Source of the DNA: Mesorhizobium ventifaucium
GTDB lineage: Bacteria; Pseudomonadota; Alphaproteobacteria; Rhizobiales; Rhizobiaceae
DNA: 64,000 nt
NCBI RefSeq assembly: GCF_935822925.1
Contig: NZ_CAKXZS010000003.1
Coordinates: forward strand, 82,214-146,213
Reading direction: 5' to 3'
In this document: positions 53,204-59,730 of the stretch, piece after piece
Numbering within the stretch: the stretch's first letter is position 1
How the letters are laid out: each line of letters opens with the position of its first letter
Program-made: the position numbers and the translations under genes
The notes under the pieces: generated by a model
The model's input: the letters and a program-made list of their open reading frames with translations, nothing else
The model's database searches: none
Told to the model about the DNA's origin: nothing

Positions 53204-54265
53204 TCAGTGGGCCGGCGTAACACCTGCCGATGTGGTGAACTTGTCGAAGAAGATCCGCTCCGTCTCAAACCCGTTCATGAACAGAACCGGTTGAAGCGCA
53301 TCGATCATCGGTGGCGGGCCGCAGGCATGAACATCGCCCTGCCCATCGACCGCCAGTTGCTTGAGCTTGGCGTCGACACTTTGGTGTACGAAACCCCGTT
53401 CGCCTTCCCATTCGGCGTCATCCGTCGCGTGCGACAGCACGGGAATGAAAGTGACATCCGAATGCTGGCCGATCAGCTCGGCGATCCTGTCGAGATAGAA
53501 CAGGTCGTTGCGCGTTCTGGCACCGTAGAAGAAATAGACCGGACGTTTCTCACCGCTCTTCAGATGGTCGTTAAGGATCGACCAAATCGGTGACATGCCC
53601 GATCCGGCGCCGACCAGGATCAGGGGTCCTTGCCGTTCGTCGCGTCGGAAACAGGTTCCGTAGGGTCCGACGACGGTGACTTCGGCTCCGGCCTTGATGC
53701 CTCCGGAATCGAGTTCTCCGGAGAACTTTCCCTCAGCGTATTTTTTGATGATGAAGGAGAGTTTTTGGGTTTGGTCCGGCGTATTTGCCATGGAGAACGA
53801 GCGCGTAATCGTCTCCCCTTTTTGCGTGGTAACCGTGATGTCGACATATTGCCCCGCCCAGAACTTTATCGGCGAGCCGAGTTCGATCTCGATGCCGCGA
53901 ATGTCATGGGTCAGGTGCTCGATCAGAGCAATCCGGCCCTTGAACGTCTTCACGGCGATCGCTTTCGCCAAAATCTCCTCGTCATAGTTGAGAAGCTCGA
54001 CTTCCAGGTCGGAGTAGGCGATGCAGCGGCACAAAAGGACGTGCCCGCTCTCCTTCTCCATGTCGTTCAGCGCGAAGGTCGAGTATTTGAGCATGTCGAC
54101 TTCGCCATCGAGCAACACGCTCTTGCAGGCCGAGCATTGCCCTTCCTTGCAGCCGTGCGGCAGGGCGATGCCCTGGCGGAAAGCGGCGTTGAGTACCGTT
54201 TCGCCATGCTCGACATCGAATTCGACGCCGACTGGGCTGAGCCTGACCGTGTGGGTTTCCGACAT
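53204..54265 (-). CDS. mimB: Monooxygenase NADH reductase (2Fe-2S, FAD)
   Basis: 353 residues from ATG 54265 with GGAGG upstream. An N-terminal plant-type ferredoxin domain has Cys39, Cys44, Cys47 and Cys79 (CKEGQCSAC ... LLCRC). The FAD domain has the RSFSMANTP binding motif. The NADH domain shows LILVGAGSGMSPIWSIL and CGPPPMIDA. It passes electrons from NADH to the hydroxylase di-iron centre. Placed between alpha and beta genes, which is the mim/prm (A-B-C-D) order. Confidence 0.92.
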   Translation of the reverse strand: MSETHTVRLSPVGVEFDVEHGETVLNAAFRQGIALPHGCKEGQCSACKSVLLDGEVDMLKYSTFALNDMEKESGHVLLCRCIAYSDLEVELLNYDEEILAKAIAVKTFKGRIALIEHLTHDIRGIEIELGSPIKFWAGQYVDITVTTQKGETITRSFSMANTPDQTQKLSFIIKKYAEGKFSGELDSGGIKAGAEVTVVGPYGTCFRRDERQGPLILVGAGSGMSPIWSILNDHLKSGEKRPVYFFYGARTRNDLFYLDRIAELIGQHSDVTFIPVLSHATDDAEWEGERGFVHQSVDAKLKQLAVDGQGDVHACGPPPMIDALQPVLFMNGFETERIFFDKFTTSAGVTPAH

Positions 54266-54317
54266 ACGGACCTCCAGTAAAAAGAAGGCGGGACGAACCC
54301 GCCCCCTTTTGGCCTGA

Positions 54318-55991
54318 TCAGTTGCAGGGATTGATCGTGAAGCCGGCCCGGTATTCCGCCAGGTGCTTCTCACGGTCCGCAGGCGACATGGCACGCAGCG
54401 CGTTGAGCGGCGATCCGAGCGTGTTGCCGCGCACGTCGTCCAGCGTCCACATCTCCTTGTCGTCGAAGCGCATATGCGGCTGCGGGACGAGCGTCTTGCC
54501 GTCGGAGCGGACGAAGTTCAGGTCCTTGATGGCGTCGGCCAGATCCCAGCCGTCATAGAGCGTCTCCCACTCGCGCTTGCCGCTGAAGCGGCCCATGGCG
54601 GGGGTCGGACGGCCCTGATACTCGTCGGCGAAGGCCACGGTGGCAGTCCACTTGTCGAGTTCGTGGGCGAAGGTGTGCAGCTGCCCGTCGATCTCGCCGA
54701 CAACCATATCCTCGCGGATCAGGCAGGGAACGAGACAGGACCAGCAGCGGTGTGGATAGACGTAGCCGACGTCGCTATTGAACAGCAGCACCTTCTCGCC
54801 CTTGTGGCTGAGCTTGGCGTACCATTTCCAGAAGTCGCCGAACTCGGCGTACCAGCCCGGATACTTGTGCTCGAACCACTCGAAGTCCTTGTCGGTCTGC
54901 GCTTCGATGCGCCAGAAGTTGACCGGCCAGCCGACCGCGAAGAACTGTCCGACCTTGTGGACGTAGTTCTTCTTGGTGATGCGTTCCCAGGCCGCCTGGA
55001 CGTCGTCGTGATGGACCTTGATGCCGTATTTTTCGAGCGGCAGCATGTAGGTGCGGTAGTAGTCCTCATAGATCCAGCGGTGCCACATTTCCGCGTACGA
55101 CTCCTTGTTCTTGTCGCGGTTGGTGGTGCCGTATTCGATGAAGGTGCCGATCGCCGCATCGACGATCGCGTGGTTCTGCCAGAAGGCATAACGCAGGTCG
55201 CGCTCGAGCAAGAGGTGATTTTCCGGCTCCTTGAGCGCTGCCATCAGAAGTGAGTGGCCATTGCCGATGTGCCGGCTCTCGTCGGACTGCACAGACAGGA
55301 AGACGGTCGGCAGCGCATAGTCGCCGTTGCGGGCGGCTTCCGAAGGCATGGCGACAAACAGCGTGTTGGTGAAGGCGGTCTCGGCGACCACAGTCAAATA
55401 CATGCAGGCGGCAGTCATGGTGTCGCCGGTGATGAAGCCTTCCGCGAACTGCCGGCCGATGGTCGTAGCGTAGCATTTGCCGAAGGCTTCCTCGGTGATG
55501 TCGAAGCCAGCCGGATCGATATAATTCTCCATGTACCATTTCTTCAGATTCATCTGGATCGTCGAATGACGGAACTCGTCGATCATCTGCATGGTGAAGC
55601 CGGTCCGGAGTTCCTCGCCGGGCGCGATGCGGGCGACCATCGCCATCGAGCGGGCGGCGGAAATTTCCGGGAACGGAATGATGGCCAGGAAGAGCTTCAT
55701 CCACTCGACCCAGCGCGGTTCCACATTGCGGAACATGTCGCCGCGCAGCGCCGCATCCAGTGCGCCGTAGACCCGGTTGTCCTTCTCTTCCTGCATCGGG
55801 AAGTAGGACCGCAGGACCTGTTTCATCGGGTCGCGCGGTGTCTTGTTGATCTTGTAGTCCGTCGGAAACGTCATCGCTTCCTGAACGTAGGAAGGATTCC
55901 AGCCGAGATCGGCGATCTTCTTGGTTGCCTCGCCGACGGAAATTCCTCGTTGCGAGGTGATCTTGTTGAGCGTCAGAGACGTCATGGTCAT
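54318..55991 (-). CDS. mimA: Di-iron monooxygenase hydroxylase alpha subunit (propane/acetone/phenol type)
   Basis: 557 residues (ATG 55991; ATG 55985 with better spacing from GGAGG would remove two). The six di-iron ligands are visible: Glu109 (PFPEIS), Glu139 and His142 (DEFRH), Glu204 (VAETAF), Glu238 and His241 (SDESRH). Blocks such as RSYFPMQEEKDNRVYGALDA and PAGFDITEEAFGKCYATTIG closely match the MimA/PrmA group, which hydroxylates propane (subterminally), acetone and phenol. It is first in the operon. The native substrate here is not provable by sequence. Confidence 0.92.
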   Translation of the reverse strand: MTMTSLTLNKITSQRGISVGEATKKIADLGWNPSYVQEAMTFPTDYKINKTPRDPMKQVLRSYFPMQEEKDNRVYGALDAALRGDMFRNVEPRWVEWMKLFLAIIPFPEISAARSMAMVARIAPGEELRTGFTMQMIDEFRHSTIQMNLKKWYMENYIDPAGFDITEEAFGKCYATTIGRQFAEGFITGDTMTAACMYLTVVAETAFTNTLFVAMPSEAARNGDYALPTVFLSVQSDESRHIGNGHSLLMAALKEPENHLLLERDLRYAFWQNHAIVDAAIGTFIEYGTTNRDKNKESYAEMWHRWIYEDYYRTYMLPLEKYGIKVHHDDVQAAWERITKKNYVHKVGQFFAVGWPVNFWRIEAQTDKDFEWFEHKYPGWYAEFGDFWKWYAKLSHKGEKVLLFNSDVGYVYPHRCWSCLVPCLIREDMVVGEIDGQLHTFAHELDKWTATVAFADEYQGRPTPAMGRFSGKREWETLYDGWDLADAIKDLNFVRSDGKTLVPQPHMRFDDKEMWTLDDVRGNTLGSPLNALRAMSPADREKHLAEYRAGFTINPCN

Positions 55992-56282
55992 AAGCCTCCA
56001 CCAGGTTTGAGCCGCAGGTCCCTTGACCCCGGCATGAAGCGGTGCACAGCACCGCTAGTGAGAGTGCGAACGGCGCGACAAAGGGTTGCGCGTTCAGGCG
56101 CGACTCATGGTCCGGCCATTCAAGTGGATCGTGGCAAAGGTTCTCGAGGCGTCTGGCAGGGACCGCGGCGCCAACCGCATATGCGATGGGCGTATCGAAG
56201 CGGACGTGACCTGCTTCCTCCGTTCCTTCGTTCTTTTGGCATCGCGTCAAAAGCGCGATGGGCTTCTTGTGGAAATGTACAA

Positions 56283-56298
56283 AGCAAGCGCCGTGCCA
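56283..56298 (-). promoter_or_regulatory. Sigma-54 promoter of the monooxygenase operon
   Basis: On the minus strand the sequence is TGGCACGGCGCTTGCT, a full match to TGGCACG-N4-TTGC(A/T), with GG and GC 12 bases apart. Predicted transcription start near 56272, reading into mimA. An AcoR-like sigma-54 activator is encoded at 44747. Confidence 0.88.
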
Positions 56299-56369
56299 AT
56301 TTGAAAATAACAGCCATGGCAAGGGCTCAAAACAAAATCGCTGCTCTTTCGGCATATGAGCAGATGGTC

Positions 56370-56392
56370 AACTGTAACATTCTTTTACAGTT
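56370..56392. promoter_or_regulatory. Putative upstream activator site (inverted repeat)
   Basis: AACTGTAA and TTACAGTT are perfect inverted arms around a 7-base spacer. The centre is about 109 bases before the predicted sigma-54 start, the normal distance for an enhancer. A further TGTAAC and TGTAAT follow at 56392 and 56405. Likely bound by the Fis-type HTH of the AcoR-like protein. Confidence 0.65.
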
Positions 56393-56552
56393 GTAACGTA
56401 CGTCTGTAATATTTAACACCTATTCGCACCGCAATATATTTAGTTAGCAAGCGCAGCAAGTACGAAAACGAATATCATCTATTCAATTCTTCGTCTTTCT
56501 CCACTATTTGGGGGTGACGGCCCATGGACGGGCCTCGTGCTGGAGAGAGACC

Positions 56553-57026
56553 ATGCCAAACGATAAAGACAGCCGGGGGCCGCCCGAGCCAATGTCCAGT
56601 CAGACCGACGGCGTCACCGGCGATCTTGTCAGGCTGATGCCGCGGGATCTGGTCTTTGTCATGCGCTTTATGGGCGAGAGCCAACATCGCCTGCAGAGCC
56701 ACTTCCAAGACTTCATCCGGGCCGAGCTTGCCGCCGGCGGCGTCACCACGGAAACGCATCCGATGATCCATCTGTTCATCGAGAACCATGCGATCCTGTT
56801 GCGCGACTTCGTGTTTTCCGGCGTTTCGCTGTCGCGGCAGTTCCGCGTCGAAGAGATCGAACGCCTCACCGGCGATACGACATCGATGATCCGCGTCGAC
56901 ATCTGGGATCAGCTCAAGAGCCACATCGAAACGGCCGAAAAACAGTTCCAGTCGCAGGCCGGCACGTTGCCAAAATTGCTGTCGGCTTTCGAAAAGCCGC
57001 CCGGATCTTTGGGGAGCGAAAAATGA
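56553..57026 (+). CDS. Unrecognised 157-residue helical protein (module gene 1)
   Basis: ATG 56553 follows GGAGAGAG. The product has a Pro/Ser-rich start, then a mostly helical body (LVRLMPRDLVFVMRFMGESQ, HRLQSHFQDFIRAEL, HPMIHLFIENHAILLRDFVF) and a basic end. No signal or membrane span. No known family is recognised; several His and Glu residues occur on helices but without a metal motif. It is divergent from the monooxygenase operon and overlaps the next gene by 4 bases (ATGA), so it belongs to a co-translated set. Confidence 0.7.
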   Translation: MPNDKDSRGPPEPMSSQTDGVTGDLVRLMPRDLVFVMRFMGESQHRLQSHFQDFIRAELAAGGVTTETHPMIHLFIENHAILLRDFVFSGVSLSRQFRVEEIERLTGDTTSMIRVDIWDQLKSHIETAEKQFQSQAGTLPKLLSAFEKPPGSLGSEK

Positions 57027-57343
57027 CAGGAGGGTCCGATACTGCCAAGCGTGACATGTTGCTCGCCCGCCGGCTCGATCTTGTCGCCAACGTCTCCGCG
57101 CTGACTGCCGAGGCGCTGCGGCTCGATCAGAAACGCGCCGGTATCGAGATGGATGTGCTGCGCCTGGAACTCGAAATCGGCAGGAGCGGCGGCAGCGCGC
57201 AACTGGTGCGGGATTTGCATGAGGCGGAGGAGAGAGCCGCGGCAGTCATGCAGGAAGGCGCGAGGTGCGAGCAACGCATCGCCGCCGCGGAGGCTGAGGT
57301 CGACGACGTCGACCGCAGCCTCGCGGCGACGGATGGAAACTGA
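57023..57343 (+). CDS. Coiled-coil protein of unknown function (module gene 2)
   Basis: 106 residues, starting in the stop of gene 1. Nearly the whole chain is heptad-like and charged (AEALRLDQKRAGIEMDVLRL, HEAEERAAAVMQEGARCEQR, AAEAEVDDVDRSLAATD), with one Cys. It looks like a scaffold or dimerisation partner for a neighbour. The next gene begins 14 bases later. Confidence 0.7.
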   Translation: MTGGSDTAKRDMLLARRLDLVANVSALTAEALRLDQKRAGIEMDVLRLELEIGRSGGSAQLVRDLHEAEERAAAVMQEGARCEQRIAAAEAEVDDVDRSLAATDGN

Positions 57344-57357
57344 CGAAGGGAATGGTC

Positions 57358-58677
57358 ATGAACCAGCACGCGATACAGAACCTGACCTTGTTCGACCTGC
57401 TGGCGCGAAGCTGGCGTCGTCCGTCGGCGGTCGCCGATCTGCGCTTCAGCGCCGATGGCTCGACCGTCGCCTTCACGTGTGTGGATGGAACAGTCGCAAT
57501 TGCCGCGGTCGCGGACCAGGAGCCGCCGGAATCGCGGATTAGGGTGAGCGGCGATCTCGGTCAGACGACGATCCGGCCCAGAGAAAAATTACCGGCGCCA
57601 CTGATCGCCACCGCTGTTTTGGGAGAGGGCGACGTCCCACTCGCAAGCTACCATCAGTCCGGCTTCCTTGTCGGAACGGCGCCCGGCGAGGCGGTGCATG
57701 TGACCGCGGACGGCAATGTGATGGAGGCACTGGTCAAGATCGACGGACCGATCGTCGCCATCGACCACAGCCCCCGGACGGCCATGACAGCCGTCAGCAA
57801 CGGGCAGGATATCTTCCTGTCACGCGGCCAAGGCGATGCGTCGAGACTGCGACACGGTCCGACACCGTCCACGGATGCGCTTGCCTTTTCGCCAGACGGG
57901 CGGCGCCTAGCCTGCGGCCGGGATAATGGACTATCGATCCGGGCGGTCGACGGCGACGCTGCCCCGATACGCGAGCTGTCTTTTTCGGCGCGCCCGGTGT
58001 CGATCCGCTGGAGCGGCGACGGCACATGGCTGGCCTGTGGGCTCGAAGCCGGAGGCTTTGCCCTGGTCCGCGCGGTCGATGGCCGCACTGACATTGTCGC
58101 GGGATTTCCATCGCCGGTCCGGACCTTGTGCTGGAGTCTGCCGGAGAATGCGCTGTTTGCGTCGGGCGCCTTCCGGATCGCCGGCTGGTCGATGACCTTT
58201 CCGCCACTTGACGGTGACACCTCGGGCGCGCTGGAGACTGGCCGAGCCGGGCTGGTTCCAGTCGAAACACTGGCTGCGCACCCGGAGAAAAAACTGATTG
58301 CGGCCGGCTATGCCAATGGCCGGATCACCATCGCCCAGATCGGCGCGCGAGACGAACTCCTCGTCAGGCCGCTGGGCAGCGCGGTTACCGCGCTTGCCTG
58401 GTCCGGCGACGGACGCCATCTGGCAGTGGGCGCCGTCGACGGCACCGCCGCGATCGTCACCTTTCCCGCACAAATGTTCAAATTCAAAGGCAGGCCGATG
58501 CAAAAGGAGCACAAATGCAAACCGAACCCACCCCCGAGGACGAGAGCAAGGACGAATTCTTCGAACGGCTTGCCAAGCTGTCGGAAGAAATGGTGGCCAA
58601 GCACGGCAAGGATTTCAGTATGGGCGCATTGGTGCTTGCCGCCCGCTGGATTGCCGAAAACCGCGTCGGCCAGTTGA
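57358..58677 (+). CDS. WD40-like beta-propeller protein (module gene 3)
   Basis: From ATG 57358 (AAGGG seven bases upstream; ATG 57352 is too close) it has 439 residues. Several WD40-type blades are visible: VADLRFSADGSTVAFTCVDG, TDALAFSPDGRRLACGRDNG, VSIRWSGDGTWLACGLEAGG, and TALAWSGDGRHLAVGAVDGT. No signal peptide, so a cytosolic scaffold. The last ~60 residues, after TFPAQMFKFKGRPM, are basic and Pro/Arg-rich and overlap the next gene out of frame; they look like read-through, so the ancestral end was probably near 58500. Confidence 0.75.
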   Translation: MNQHAIQNLTLFDLLARSWRRPSAVADLRFSADGSTVAFTCVDGTVAIAAVADQEPPESRIRVSGDLGQTTIRPREKLPAPLIATAVLGEGDVPLASYHQSGFLVGTAPGEAVHVTADGNVMEALVKIDGPIVAIDHSPRTAMTAVSNGQDIFLSRGQGDASRLRHGPTPSTDALAFSPDGRRLACGRDNGLSIRAVDGDAAPIRELSFSARPVSIRWSGDGTWLACGLEAGGFALVRAVDGRTDIVAGFPSPVRTLCWSLPENALFASGAFRIAGWSMTFPPLDGDTSGALETGRAGLVPVETLAAHPEKKLIAAGYANGRITIAQIGARDELLVRPLGSAVTALAWSGDGRHLAVGAVDGTAAIVTFPAQMFKFKGRPMQKEHKCKPNPPPRTRARTNSSNGLPSCRKKWWPSTARISVWAHWCLPPAGLPKTASAS

Positions 58678-58688
58678 AGACCAACTAA
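58515..58688 (+). CDS. 57-residue acidic helical protein (module gene 4)
   Basis: ATG 58515 has AAGGAG six bases upstream, a better site than that of most genes here. Sequence: MQTEPTPEDESKDEFFERLA then KLSEEMVAKHGKDFSMGALV and LAARWIAENRVGQLKTN; amphipathic helices, no signal. It overlaps the 3' end of the propeller gene by 163 bases in another frame. Coding-like third-position composition belongs to this frame rather than to the overlapping one. No family recognised. Confidence 0.7.
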   Translation: MQTEPTPEDESKDEFFERLAKLSEEMVAKHGKDFSMGALVLAARWIAENRVGQLKTN

Positions 58689-58844
58689 ACTCACGACCAA
58701 TCAATTGCGCTCGAATGCCATAGCTCCGAAGGAGCTTTCAGGCCGATTCGCCGTACAGGTTTTGCGCTGCGCTGGCTGTGTATGCCATTCCTTCAGCTTG
58801 CGACTTACCCTGGATCGAGGACTCATCCAGGCGCGACTCAATCC

Positions 58845-59256
58845 AGCGCTCGCAGATGCCGCACGGGACGTGCCGTCGGCGATTCGCTCTCCGGCCGTTG
58901 CGATGGAGTTCGCGTCAAATGCCGAAGTGCCGGTAGAGGTCGTCGATTGTCCCCGACTGGCCGAAATGCTCGACGCCGAGGCTGCGCGTGCGTGGCCGTG
59001 GACCGACCCCAGCCAGCCCGGTGATGCCGGATGGCCATCGGTGACGTAGACGATCGCGCAGTGGCGCGGCAGATCGGCCAATAGTCTCATGGCTCCTGGC
59101 ATGGACGAGGCCACGCTCGCGTGCCCGGCTCGCTGCCGTCCAGCCGGCGTTCAATCGATCGGCCGAGGTCACCGCCAGCAGGTCAACGTCGCGACGGTCC
59201 TCCGCCATCACGCCAACTGCCTCGACGGCCTCCGGCGCGACGGCGCCGCAGTAGGG
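58845..59256 (-). pseudogene. aceE-type pyruvate dehydrogenase E1 (transketolase-like), C-terminal fragment
   Basis: Read leftward, pieces in two frames join into the E1 C-terminus: APEAVEAVGVMAEDRRDVDL and LAVTSADRLNAGWTAASRAR (frame B), then ADLPRHCAIVYVTDGHPASP and GWLGSVHGHA (frame A), RSLGVEHFGQSGTIDDLYRH (frame B), then DANSIATAGERIADG (frame A). At least three frameshifts and no start make it a relic. The N-terminal ~80% of the enzyme is absent. It abuts the end of the small 73-residue gene. Confidence 0.75.
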
Positions 59257-59261
59257 CGAGC

Positions 59262-59304
59262 GGCGCTATCGGCCCAACGGCTGCCTTGATAGGGAAATCA
59301 GTTC
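59262..59304. repeat. Short dispersed repeat, copy 2
   Basis: Matches 38379-38415 (GGCGCTATCGGCCCA, GCCTTGATAGGGAA, TCAGTTCT). This copy forms the 3' end of the 73-codon gene at 59266-59487 and lies exactly where the aceE relic begins. Confidence 0.65.
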
Positions 59305-59487
59305 TTTCTCGTCGATCACGCCGGCCATGTAATTGGCAATAATCCGAGACGCGAGCGCCTCACGCTGACCAGTCGATTGACCTTCAAGCTTGAGCTGTTC
59401 GAACGCTCGAGCCAGCAGAGCCAACTCGGACGGATCGAAAATACCAGCTTCCTCAGCTTTTCGACGGATCGCCAAGGCATCCCTCAA
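59266..59487 (-). CDS. Small conserved-looking protein of unknown function (73 residues)
   Basis: MRDALAIRRKAEEAGIFDPS continues into SELALLARAFEQLKLEGQST, then REALASRIIANYMAGVIDEK and ELISLSRQPLGR. The helical pattern 'RIIANYMAGVxDExEL' is familiar from short rhizobial hypothetical proteins. No signal or motif of known activity. Its 3' end is shared with a fragment at 38379, which suggests that a related gene once existed there. Confidence 0.6.
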   Translation of the reverse strand: MRDALAIRRKAEEAGIFDPSELALLARAFEQLKLEGQSTGQREALASRIIANYMAGVIDEKELISLSRQPLGR

Positions 59488-59554
59488 AGACGATCGATTG
59501 TCTTTGCAACGTTTGCCGCGACATTGTGTTCCGGGAGGTGGTTCAAGACGAGCC

Positions 59555-59665
59555 TAAAGCGCGTCGCGTTCGACCGGCCTCACGCGACGCGCTTTAGGTT
59601 GTTGTCTTATGCATGTCGTTTTCGCGTCCAGGCCCGAGGGCATGCTTTTTGCGCGACATGCATTA
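59555..59665. repeat. RIME-like intergenic palindromic repeat, copy 2
   Basis: The left palindrome TAAAGCGCGTCGCG / CGCGACGCGCTTTA and the right palindrome ATGCATGTCG / GCGCGACATGCAT, about 111 bases in total, match the two-palindrome plan of rhizobial RIME elements. It lacks the internal tandem insertion of copy 1 (4955-5101). Lies between the 73-residue gene and the glucosidase gene. Confidence 0.8.
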
Positions 59666-59730
59666 GGCGCGCACCCTTGCTGGCCCTCTGCCGACAGCGG
59701 CTGACGCCAGTGGCCACTTGCCGGCCTGCG

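Larger units (their letters stand above)
55992..56552. other. Divergent control region of the monooxygenase operon and the unknown four-gene module
   Basis: This 561-base stretch contains no gene. It holds the sigma-54 promoter and the upstream palindrome (listed separately). The leader of the monooxygenase transcript would be about 280 bases. The part from 56400 to 56552 is A/T-rich and should include the promoter of the rightward module; no sigma-54 match is seen for that direction. Confidence 0.7.

Noticed and set aside
54318..55991. Methane monooxygenase or toluene monooxygenase as the identity of the hydroxylase
   Set aside because: The A-B-C-D gene order (alpha, reductase, beta, coupling), the absence of a gamma subunit and Rieske protein, and sequence blocks match the MimA/PrmA group instead.
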